A stretch of DNA of 8,581 nucleotides, taken from contig JALSIF010000304.1 in assembly GCA_026981635.1 (NCBI GenBank), positions 1-8,581 on the forward strand, in the 5' to 3' direction. The stretch is from a bacterium (GTDB lineage: Bacteria > 4484-113 > JALSIF01). The notes beneath the pieces were generated by a model. The model searched no databases. It saw only the letters and a list, made by a program, of their open reading frames with translations, and was not told the origin of the DNA. This document shows, in pieces, positions 1 through 5,676 of the stretch. The stretch's first letter is position 1; every line of letters starts with the position of its first letter. Both the position numbers and the translations under genes were made by a program.

Positions 1-987
1 CTCCTCCTCCTCGGTGGGAAAGCCCACCATGATGTCGGCACTGAGGGCCACCTCGGGGCAAACCTCCCTCAGATGCCGGCAGAGCTCAAGGTAGTCCCCC
101 ACCCGGTAGCGCCGGTTCATCGCCGCAAGCACCCGGTCGCTTCCCGACTGGAGGGGAAGGTGCAGGTGGGGACAGAGGGCGGGATGTTCTAGAAGCTCCA
201 CCACCCGCTGGCTGACCGACTCGGGCTCAATAGAGGAGATGCGCACCCGGGCCCTAGGGTAAGCAAGCTCAAGCACCCTAAAGAGCAGCTCGCCGAAGTC
301 AAACCCCTCCTCCGGCTCCTCATAGAAGCCGATGTTTACTCCGGTAAGGACGATCTCGCCGATCCCCTCCTCCAGCGCCCGCCGGACCTCCTCCCTGACC
401 CCCTGCCAGGGCAGGGAGAGGAAGGGGCGGGTCTGGGGGATGATGCAGAAGGTGCACATGGAGCGGCAGCCGTCCTGCACCTTGACGAAGCGGCGCACCC
501 GCTCGCTGCCAAAGGGGAGGAGGCCGGCGTGGTAGTCCACCCCTCCGCCTGCCCCGTTCGCCTGGACGGCAAGCTCAGCGGGCAGGTGGTTTCGGGGGTC
601 GTCCCCAAGCTCCTCAGCCAGCCGCAGAAATAGCTCTGCCGCCTGCTGGTAGTTTCTCACCACATGCACCCCCGAAAGCTCATCCTCATGCCTTCGGGTG
701 AGGGTCCTTGAGCGGGCCAGGCAGCCGGTGAGGATGATCCGCGTGCGGGGGTTTATGCGCCTTAGCCTCCTCATGAAGGCAAGGCACTCAAGCTCGGCCG
801 TCTCGGTGACCACGCAGGAGTTGATGAAGACCACCGGGTTCTCTATCCCCTGGGCTAGGCGGGCAAAATGGCGGGGAGAGGTGATCTCCAGGGGGAGGAA
901 GCCTGCCTCCCTAACCAGGCGGGCAAAGCCAAAGCTCTCCCCGTAGCTCACCTTGCAGCCGTAGCTCTTTATGAATACGCCAAGCAC
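1..987 (-). CDS. mtaB: MtaB-like tRNA methylthiotransferase (radical SAM), C-terminus cut by window edge
   Basis: Enzymes of this family add a methylthio group to N6-threonylcarbamoyladenosine at tRNA position 37, using two 4Fe-4S clusters and S-adenosylmethionine. The visible 329 codons carry an N-terminal UPF0004 domain with three cluster cysteines: C11 in YGCKVSYGES, C58 in NSCVVTETAE and C89 in LTGCLARS. They are followed by the radical-SAM signature CRSMCTFCIIP (C174, C178, C181). Further family blocks are KVQDGC before the signature, EIVLTGVNIGFYEE near 211, HLHLPLQSGSDRVLAAMNR near 274 and DIMVGFPTEEEE at 318-329. The GCK form of the first motif and CIIP favour MtaB over MiaB (which has GCQMN and CIVP), but the usual Asn after GCKV is Ser. 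The GTG start at 987 is chosen because motif one begins only nine codons later and a TATAAT box lies 9 bases upstream. The rest of the radical-SAM domain and any TRAM domain are off the left edge. MtaB versus a closely related MiaB-like paralogue is the main uncertainty. Confidence 0.88.
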   Translation of the reverse strand, partial: MLGVFIKSYGCKVSYGESFGFARLVREAGFLPLEITSPRHFARLAQGIENPVVFINSCVVTETAELECLAFMRRLRRINPRTRIILTGCLARSRTLTRRHEDELSGVHVVRNYQQAAELFLRLAEELGDDPRNHLPAELAVQANGAGGGVDYHAGLLPFGSERVRRFVKVQDGCRSMCTFCIIPQTRPFLSLPWQGVREEVRRALEEGIGEIVLTGVNIGFYEEPEEGFDFGELLFRVLELAYPRARVRISSIEPESVSQRVVELLEHPALCPHLHLPLQSGSDRVLAAMNRRYRVGDYLELCRHLREVCPEVALSADIMVGFPTEEEE

Positions 988-996
988 GGTGGCTGA

Positions 997-1002
997 ATTA
1001 TA
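997..1002 (-). promoter_or_regulatory. -10 box (TATAAT) of the mtaB-like gene, leaderless arrangement
   Basis: On the minus strand a perfect TATAAT is followed by nine bases (TCAGCCACC) and then the GTG start at 987. A transcription start about seven bases after a -10 box would fall at, or within two bases of, the GTG, so the mRNA would have essentially no leader. No purine-rich ribosome-binding site fits in the gap. At 17-base spacing the -35 region would be TCTGAG inside the end of the RDD gene, which is a poor match. The gene therefore seems to have its own promoter although the RDD gene ends only 33 bases upstream. Seen: sequence and spacing. Inferred: promoter function. Confidence 0.65.
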
Positions 1003-1020
1003 TGTACCCCCAGCGTGCCC

Positions 1021-1758
1021 TCAGAGGGTGCGGCTGGCCTGGTAGATCTGCCAGAGGGCGTTCTCCAGCTCAAGCAGGGAGCCGAAGCGCATGGGGTCAA
1101 CCCCGACAGCCCGGGCCACCTCCACCGCCAGCTCCTCCCGCACCTCCTGGCTGAGGTCGGGCCGGCGCATGAAGTAGTGGGCCAGCAGATCGGCCTCCGC
1201 CGGCTTGGCCGCCCGCTCGCTCCTGCTCAGGCGGGCGGTGGGGCTCTCTTCTGGCCGGGGCGGAGCCAGGGGCTGAGGCTCGCTCTCCACCACCAGGGTC
1301 CCCGCCACCAGGTCCCCCAGCCGCTGGGCGCGAGGGGTAACCCAGATGAGCAGGACTCCGAGCACGTATAGACTGGGCATGAAATCGGCCAGCCGGAGCA
1401 GGTTGCGGTAGAAGCACTGGCCCAGGGTGGGAGCGGTGCCATCCTCCCCCACCACCCTGATCCCCATCAGCACCTTGCCCGGGGTAGCACCCCGCCAGCG
1501 GTACTCAAACAGGATGTGCCAGCCGTGGATGGTGAGGAGGAGAAGGGAGACGCCCACCAGGGGGGTGAGCAGGTTCCTCTCCCACGGCTCGCCCAGCCGG
1601 CCGGTGGCGAGATAGGTAAGGAGCAGAAGGAGGGAGAGCAGGGCAAGGAAGATGGCCTGGTCAATGAGGTAGGCGGCCAGCCGCCGGGTGAAGGCGGCCA
1701 GGGGGAGCTCAATCCTCACCTGGTCCGGCGAGAGCAGGGATGCACGGGGGCCCTCCAC
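1021..1758 (-). CDS. RDD-family membrane protein with C-terminal cytoplasmic extension
   Basis: A 245-residue protein. The RDD domain begins near residue 20 with TRRLAAYLID, containing the conserved Arg and the Asp at 33, and runs into a hydrophobic helix (about 31-51). A second helix lies at about 62-86. It is followed by the typical block WRGATPGKVLMGIRVV (about 88-103), a third hydrophobic stretch near 128-141, and QRLGDLVAGTLVV (about 145-157) with the last conserved Asp at 149. A Pro-rich, charged tail of about 88 residues follows and looks soluble; I do not recognise it. RDD proteins are integral membrane proteins of mostly unknown role, and some have been linked to transport or ion homeostasis. 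RDD genes often sit next to SpoIIM-family genes, as here, where they are divergent. The GTG at 1758 is preferred because an open frame further upstream (to 1974) would run antisense through the SpoIIM gene, and because a -10-like TATTAT lies 7 bases before this GTG. The family call is firm; the function is unknown. Confidence 0.85.
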   Translation of the reverse strand: MEGPRASLLSPDQVRIELPLAAFTRRLAAYLIDQAIFLALLSLLLLLTYLATGRLGEPWERNLLTPLVGVSLLLLTIHGWHILFEYRWRGATPGKVLMGIRVVGEDGTAPTLGQCFYRNLLRLADFMPSLYVLGVLLIWVTPRAQRLGDLVAGTLVVESEPQPLAPPRPEESPTARLSRSERAAKPAEADLLAHYFMRRPDLSQEVREELAVEVARAVGVDPMRFGSLLELENALWQIYQASRTL

Positions 1759-1764
1759 CAAACC

Positions 1765-1771
1765 TATAATA
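1765..1771. promoter_or_regulatory. Shared bidirectional -10 element between RDD and SpoIIM genes
   Basis: The seven bases TATAATA read as TATAAT (1765-1770) on the plus strand and as TATTAT (1771-1766) on the minus strand. In both directions exactly seven bases separate the hexamer from a GTG in the correct frame: 1778 for SpoIIM (plus) and 1758 for RDD (minus). The whole intergenic region is 19 bases, so neither gene has room for a leader or a Shine-Dalgarno sequence. At 17-18 base spacing the -35 regions fall inside the opposite coding sequences and match TTGACA poorly. Seen: sequence symmetry and spacing. Inferred: both transcripts start at or next to the start codon, and polymerase can bind in either direction but not both at once. 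Confidence 0.65.
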
Positions 1772-1777
1772 GCCCCG

Positions 1778-2821
1778 GTGGCCGAGCTGAGACGAGCACC
1801 CCCCTCCTCCCACCCCGAGCAGTGGAAACGGTTCTCCGAGCTTCTTGCCCGCCTGGAGCTGGGCCAGGGGAGAAACCTGAGCCTCACCGACAAGGTTGAG
1901 CTTATGCGCCTCTTTCGGATGGTCCAGGCCGACCTGGCCCTGGCCCGCCAGCAGGGGGCTGACCCCGACCTCATTGACTACCTCAACCGCCTGCTGGTGC
2001 GCGCCTATCCGGTGTTGATGCCCCCTCCCCCCCTCACCCTCCCCTCCCCCGCCCGTCTGCTCACCCTCTTTGCCGCCCGCCTCCTGGCCATCCGCGGCTA
2101 CCTCCTGCTTGCCGCCCTCATCCTGCTGGCAGGAGCCGCCCTGGGAGCCTACCAGTACCTCTTTCTGCCCGACTACCACCCCCCCTTCATCTCGGCCGAG
2201 GTGGTGGGCAGCTACGAGACCCAGCTCAGGGTGGCCCGTGAGCAGGGAATTGAGAGCGGTCCTGAGCTCCGGCTGGCCGCCGCCATCCAACCAGGGGAGA
2301 TGTGGGCCGCCTCCCAGATGATCATGTGGAACAACATCCGGGTAGCCCTAGTGGTCTTTGGCGTGGGGCTTCTTCTGGGGGCACTCACCTACCTCATTGT
2401 CTTCGTCAACGGCTACCTGGTGGGGACCCTGGCGGCAGTCTACTTCACCCAGGGCTATGGGGGCTACTTCATCGCTGGCGTCGCCCCCCACGGCCTGGTG
2501 GAGCTTACCGTGATCGCCTTTGCCGCTGGGGCAGGGATCGCCCTGGGCAACGCCTGGCTCTTCCCCGGCGAGCTTCCCCGCCTGGAGGCCCTGCGCCAAC
2601 GGGCCCGGCAGCTTCTTCCGGTGGTGGTGGGAAGCGTCCTCATCCTCGTCCCCACCGGTCTGGTGGAGGGCTTTGTCACCCCCCTGCGCATTGAGGCCCT
2701 CTCCACCGAACTGCTCTTTGCCCTCAAAACCCTCTTTGGCATCGTCTACCTGGCCCTGGTATGGTTTCTTATCCTCTGGGCTTACCGTAGAGCAGCGGCG
2801 GAGGAGGCATCCCGTGAGTGA
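1778..2821 (+). CDS. SpoIIM-family (DUF95) integral membrane protein
   Basis: A 347-residue multi-pass membrane protein of the stage II sporulation protein M superfamily. The N-terminal ~80 residues are soluble and helical (QWKRFSELLARLE, then ADLALARQQGADPDLIDYLN), matching the usual SpoIIM-family cytoplasmic start. After a Pro-rich linker (about 81-91), transmembrane segments follow at roughly 100-128, 187-204, 206-224, 231-259, 279-297 and 312-337. Diagnostic family motifs are the NN pair at 185-186, an NG near 211-212, APHGLVELT with the conserved PHG and Glu (about 236-244), and GLVEGFVTP (294-302). In spore formers SpoIIM helps peptidoglycan hydrolysis during engulfment; this broader family occurs widely in non-spore-formers with no settled role. 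Start choice: the GTG at 1778 follows a TATAAT by 7 bases, whereas an in-frame ATG at 1688 would lie antisense within the RDD gene and adds a non-family sequence. The 3' end overlaps dnaX by 8 bases, implying cotranscription and translational coupling. Confidence 0.88.
   Translation: MAELRRAPPSSHPEQWKRFSELLARLELGQGRNLSLTDKVELMRLFRMVQADLALARQQGADPDLIDYLNRLLVRAYPVLMPPPPLTLPSPARLLTLFAARLLAIRGYLLLAALILLAGAALGAYQYLFLPDYHPPFISAEVVGSYETQLRVAREQGIESGPELRLAAAIQPGEMWAASQMIMWNNIRVALVVFGVGLLLGALTYLIVFVNGYLVGTLAAVYFTQGYGGYFIAGVAPHGLVELTVIAFAAGAGIALGNAWLFPGELPRLEALRQRARQLLPVVVGSVLILVPTGLVEGFVTPLRIEALSTELLFALKTLFGIVYLALVWFLILWAYRRAAAEEASRE
2800..2807 (+). promoter_or_regulatory. Strong Shine-Dalgarno that fixes the dnaX start
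   Basis: GGAGGAGG lies inside the last codons of the SpoIIM-like gene and ends six bases before the GTG at 2814. It is the clearest ribosome-binding site in the window. It supports GTG 2814 as the dnaX start. It also shows that this genome uses Shine-Dalgarno initiation for an internal operon gene, in contrast to the four promoter-proximal GTG genes that have none. Confidence 0.8.
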
Positions 2822-4517
2822 CCACTACCAGACCCTCTACCGCAAGTACCGCCCCCAGGTCTTTGCCGAGGTGGTGGGGCAGGAGCTCATCGTCAGGGCG
2901 CTCAAAAACTCGGTCGCCCAGGGACGCATCGCCCACTCCTACCTCTTTGCCGGCCCCCGCGGGCTGGGCAAGACCAGCCTGGCGCGGATATTTGCCAAGG
3001 CCATTAACTGCCCCAATGTCAAGGAGGGCGAGCCCTGCGGGGAGTGCCACGTCTGCACCTCCATCGCCGAGGGTAGCGCCATTGATGTCCACGAGTTTGA
3101 CGCCGCCAGTCACCGGAGCGTAGAGGAGGTGCAGGAGATCCTGCTTGCCAATCTCCACCAGCTTCCCGCCGAGCTTGCCTACAAGGTCTACATCATTGAC
3201 GAGGTCCACATGATCAGCCGCCACGCCTTCAACTCCCTGCTCAAGATCTTTGAGGAGCCCCCCCGCCACGTGGTCTTCATTCTTTGCACCACCGAGCCGG
3301 ACCAGATCCCCATCACCATCCGCAGCCGCTGCCTCTCCTTCCTCTTCCGCCGGGTTCCCCAGCAGGCCCTGGCCGCCCACCTCAGGCGGGTGGCCGAGCA
3401 GGAGGGGGTGAGCCTGGCTCCCCCCGCCGCCGAGCTACTTGCCCGCCTGGCCGAGGGGTCGGTGCGCGACGCCCTCTCCCTGCTTGAGCAGGTGATGGGC
3501 TACGGCGACGGCCAGATTGACCGCGGGCTGGTGAGGGAGGTGCTGGGGGTGGCCCTGCCCGACCGGCTGGCCGAGGTCTACGCCGCCATCTGCCGGGGCG
3601 AGGGGGCCGAGGCGGTGGCCATCTTCAAGCAGATGCTTGCCGAGGGGATGGACCCCGACCGATTCCTCTACGAGCTTGCCGAGGTGGCCACCGACTACCT
3701 GAGCGAGCGGCAGGCGCTGGCCGAGGAGCTGGGCGAGGCGGCCTTCGCCACCCTGGACGGGGCGCTGAGCTCCCTGCCCCCCGGCCGGCTGGTGGAGGGG
3801 CTGGAGGCCCTCTGGGAGGTGGCCCGGGAGGTGCGCTACGCCTCCCACTCGCCCCTGCTGGTGGAGATGCTGATGCTCAGGCTGGCTGAGATCTTTACCC
3901 GCACCTCCGCCCCCGCGCCGGCGGCCGTACAACCAACGGCTGCTCCCCTTGACAAACAGGCCGCAGCCACCCCTCCACCCCCCACCACACAGGGGAAACC
4001 CGCCCCCAAGAAGAAGGAGGAGCGCAGGCGCCCCGCCATCATCTCCCTCAAGGATGAAACCACCTCCCGCCAAGCCCCCTCTGAACCTTCCCCTCTTCCC
4101 CCTCCCGACCCCCACTGGATCAAGGTGCTGGACAAGGTGCGCGAGATAAGCGTCCCCGCCTGGGCCATCCTGGCCAGCGGCGCCCTGGGGTTGGAGAAGC
4201 GGGAGGGCAAGTACTACCTGCTACCCATGCCGGAAAACGACTTCGCCTTCAAGCTGGCCGAGCGGGAAAGCTTTGTGGTCCGTGCGCTTACTGCCGCCCT
4301 CGGCGAGCTGGGCGATGAGACCCCGCTGGGATTTGGCCCCCCCCTCCCCCGGCCCAAGCCAGCCAAGGCCACCCCTGACCCCGTAAGCTCCATCTTTGCC
4401 GGCGAGGATGGAGAAGAGGCCGACCGCCCCGCCGACGCCTACCCCTCAGGGGACGCCCTCATCGCCGACCTGATTGAGCTTGATCCCGGGGCCAAGCCCA
4501 TCGGCGAGGGGGACTAG
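2814..4517 (+). CDS. dnaX: DNA polymerase III clamp-loader subunit tau (gamma/tau)
   Basis: A 567-residue clamp-loader ATPase that helps load the sliding clamp and, as tau, links polymerase to helicase. Domain order: N-terminal RKYRPQVFAEVVGQE (10-24); Walker A GPRGLGKTS (47-55, K53, T54); a zinc site C66, C75, C78, C81; Walker B VYIIDEVHMIS (125-135, D129, E130); sensor 1 FILCTTEPDQIP (155-166); the TIRSRC block with a likely arginine finger (R172); and sensor 2 GSVRDALSLLEQ (215-226, R218). A lid/collar helical domain follows to about 360, then a Pro/Ala/Lys-rich linker (365-433). A tau-type C-terminal domain begins WIKVLDKVRE (about 435-505), followed by an acidic tail. GTG 2814 is preceded by GGAGGAGG at six bases. 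The gene overlaps the SpoIIM-like gene by 8 bases. I see no A-rich slippery run like those producing gamma in E. coli or Thermus, so a separate gamma form is not evident. Confidence 0.97.
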   Translation: MSDHYQTLYRKYRPQVFAEVVGQELIVRALKNSVAQGRIAHSYLFAGPRGLGKTSLARIFAKAINCPNVKEGEPCGECHVCTSIAEGSAIDVHEFDAASHRSVEEVQEILLANLHQLPAELAYKVYIIDEVHMISRHAFNSLLKIFEEPPRHVVFILCTTEPDQIPITIRSRCLSFLFRRVPQQALAAHLRRVAEQEGVSLAPPAAELLARLAEGSVRDALSLLEQVMGYGDGQIDRGLVREVLGVALPDRLAEVYAAICRGEGAEAVAIFKQMLAEGMDPDRFLYELAEVATDYLSERQALAEELGEAAFATLDGALSSLPPGRLVEGLEALWEVAREVRYASHSPLLVEMLMLRLAEIFTRTSAPAPAAVQPTAAPLDKQAAATPPPPTTQGKPAPKKKEERRRPAIISLKDETTSRQAPSEPSPLPPPDPHWIKVLDKVREISVPAWAILASGALGLEKREGKYYLLPMPENDFAFKLAERESFVVRALTAALGELGDETPLGFGPPLPRPKPAKATPDPVSSIFAGEDGEEADRPADAYPSGDALIADLIELDPGAKPIGEGD

Positions 4518-4523
4518 TTGGGC

Positions 4524-4529
4524 TATACT
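4524..4529 (+). promoter_or_regulatory. Possible -10 box (TATACT) for ybaB/ebfC
   Basis: TATACT starts seven bases after the dnaX stop codon and lies 41 bases before the ybaB ATG, so a transcript from it would have a leader of roughly 34 bases. A weak ribosome-binding candidate (GGTAGGTAG, 4557-4565) precedes the ATG. No convincing -35 hexamer is visible at 17 bases. ybaB could equally be read from the dnaX transcript; the 53-base gap is the largest between same-strand genes in the window, which makes an internal promoter plausible. This is inference from five matches out of six. Confidence 0.35.
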
Positions 4530-4570
4530 CCCCCTAACCAAACCCACTGGGAGACGGGTAGGTAGACACC

Positions 4571-4903
4571 ATGGACATCAGAAAGCTCATGCAGCAGGCC
4601 CAGAAGATGCAGCAGCAGCTCAAGGAGCAGCTCAAGGAGGCGGAGGAGGAGCTGGCCTCCACCCTGATTGAGGGCAGCGCCGGCGGAGGCCTGGTGAAGG
4701 TGACGGTAAACGGCAAGAAGCAGCTCATCAAGGTGGAGATATCCCCCGAGGCGGTGGACCCGGAGGATGTGGCCACCCTGGAAGACCTGGTCTTTGCGGC
4801 GGTCAAATCTGCCCTGGACCAGGCCGACCAGAAGCGGGAGGAGATCATGGGGGCGGTGACCCAGGAGCTGGGCATCCCGCCCATGGGCCTGCCCGGCCTC
4901 TAG
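4571..4903 (+). CDS. ebfC: Nucleoid-associated protein, YbaB/EbfC family
   Basis: A 110-residue small DNA-binding protein of the YbaB/EbfC family, which forms dimers with tweezer-like helices and coats DNA. The N-terminal helix is Gln-rich (KLMQQAQKMQQQLKEQ, 5-20), then comes the family hallmark EGSAGGGLVKVTVNG (about 34-48). The beta strand KVEISPEAVDPED (54-66) and helix LEDLVFAAVKSALDQ (70-84) follow. The length matches the family's usual 100-110 residues. The C-terminus ends in a short Gly/Pro/Met-rich stretch, as is common in this family. The ATG at 4571 starts exactly where homologues start. It follows dnaX, the classic neighbour in many bacteria, but recR does not follow. Its TAG stop shares the CTAG at 4900-4903 with the stop of the convergent gene. 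Confidence 0.95.
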   Translation: MDIRKLMQQAQKMQQQLKEQLKEAEEELASTLIEGSAGGGLVKVTVNGKKQLIKVEISPEAVDPEDVATLEDLVFAAVKSALDQADQKREEIMGAVTQELGIPPMGLPGL

Positions 4904-5652
4904 CCAGGCCTTCCTCGCTCCTCAAGACCCTCCAGCCGCTTGAGGTAGTGGCGGTAGGTGTTTATGGCCCGCCGGTCGCCCTGCTCCTCGGCGATCCTCA
5001 GGTTATCCTCAGCGAGCCTCCTTGCCTCCGCCAGCCGCTCCTCATAGATCAGCTCCTCCAGCACCGGATCCTCGGTGGGCAGCTCGCGGATCATGCGGTA
5101 GAACTCAAGCCTGCCCTGGGTTGACCAGCCGGCGTGGCGGATGGCCCGGGCCGCCCGCGAGCCCACCCGCCGCACAACGGGAGCCAGCCGCTCGCTCTGG
5201 CGAGAGAGGAAGTCGGAAAGCCTGCGGCTCTGGCGCTCAAAGCTAAACACCGCCAAGAGGCGGGAGAGGTAGCGCTCCCTTAGGCGCGAGAGGTAGAGCT
5301 CCATCTTGCGGCGCGCCCTGAGGTAGGCCAGCATCCGCTCCTCGGCCCTCTTTCGGCGGATGTATTCGGCAAGCTCCGGGCTGCCGTAGAGGCCAAGCTC
5401 CTCCTCCTCCAGATCATGCTCCACCAGGGGGCTTACCCGATACATCAGGTAGAAGGCATATCCCCCGCCCGGTACGGCCGCCGCAATCAGCGCCCAGAAG
5501 AGGCCCTTGTTGTAGCGATACTGGGCGTCGCGGTAGACCCACCAGATGTGGTAGAGGTAGAGCAGGAGGAGCACAGCGAGGGCTGCGAGCAGGGGGATCT
5601 GGCCGATGTTTTCGGCCAGCCAGTGTTTGAGGTAGCGAAGGTAGAAGCCCAT
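4900..5652 (-). CDS. Unrecognised membrane protein: two N-terminal TM helices and a long charged helical cytoplasmic part
   Basis: I do not recognise this 250-residue protein. Two hydrophobic segments lie at about 19-39 (LLAALAVLLLLYLYHIWWV) and 51-72. Between them is a short polar loop, VYRDAQYRYNKG, and the second helix contains WALIAAAVPGGGYAFYLMYR. This pattern, an aromatic/Asp loop then a Pro-Gly-rich helix ending in YR, recalls small two-helix membrane anchors in many bacteria but identifies no family. Residues 77-90 are acidic. Residues 91-170 are Arg-rich amphipathic helix, with many Arg and Leu at coiled-coil-like spacing. Residues 203-243 form a helix pair (LAEARRLAEDNLRIAEEQGD, then AINTYRHYLKRL) resembling one TPR-like hairpin. 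The gene begins 24 bases after mutS2 ends, so cotranscription is likely. Coding is supported by the full-length frame, hydropathy pattern and tight packing. The ATG at 5652 gives a short polar N-terminus before the first helix; a GC-rich AGGCGGG abuts it rather than a spaced Shine-Dalgarno. Confidence 0.8.
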   Translation of the reverse strand: MGFYLRYLKHWLAENIGQIPLLAALAVLLLLYLYHIWWVYRDAQYRYNKGLFWALIAAAVPGGGYAFYLMYRVSPLVEHDLEEEELGLYGSPELAEYIRRKRAEERMLAYLRARRKMELYLSRLRERYLSRLLAVFSFERQSRRLSDFLSRQSERLAPVVRRVGSRAARAIRHAGWSTQGRLEFYRMIRELPTEDPVLEELIYEERLAEARRLAEDNLRIAEEQGDRRAINTYRHYLKRLEGLEERGRPG

Positions 5653-5676
5653 CCCGCCTATCTAGACTAGCCACCC

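Noticed and set aside
1688-1777. In-frame ATG at 1688 as a start for the SpoIIM-like gene
   Set aside because: It would extend 30 codons antisense into the RDD gene with non-family sequence; the GTG at 1778 has a TATAAT at ideal leaderless distance.
1759-1974. Upstream ATG at 1974 as a start for the RDD gene
   Set aside because: It adds 72 residues that read antisense through SpoIIM coding sequence and resemble no RDD N-terminus.
2520-2813. Upstream in-frame ATG at 2520 as a start for dnaX
   Set aside because: The extension is out-of-frame SpoIIM sequence rich in Trp, Ser and Pro. GTG 2814 has a strong Shine-Dalgarno and gives the normal DnaX N-terminus.
3435-4115. Long open frame antisense to dnaX (226 codons), and similar frames antisense to mutS2 (for example 5741-6586, plus)
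   Set aside because: They are His/Gly/Leu- or Ser/Arg-rich with no motif or hydropathy pattern, and oppose genes with intact family motifs. Long shadow frames are expected in GC-rich coding DNA.
4503-4570. Terminator after dnaX
   Set aside because: No GC-rich hairpin followed by a T run is present; the gap instead holds a TATACT box.
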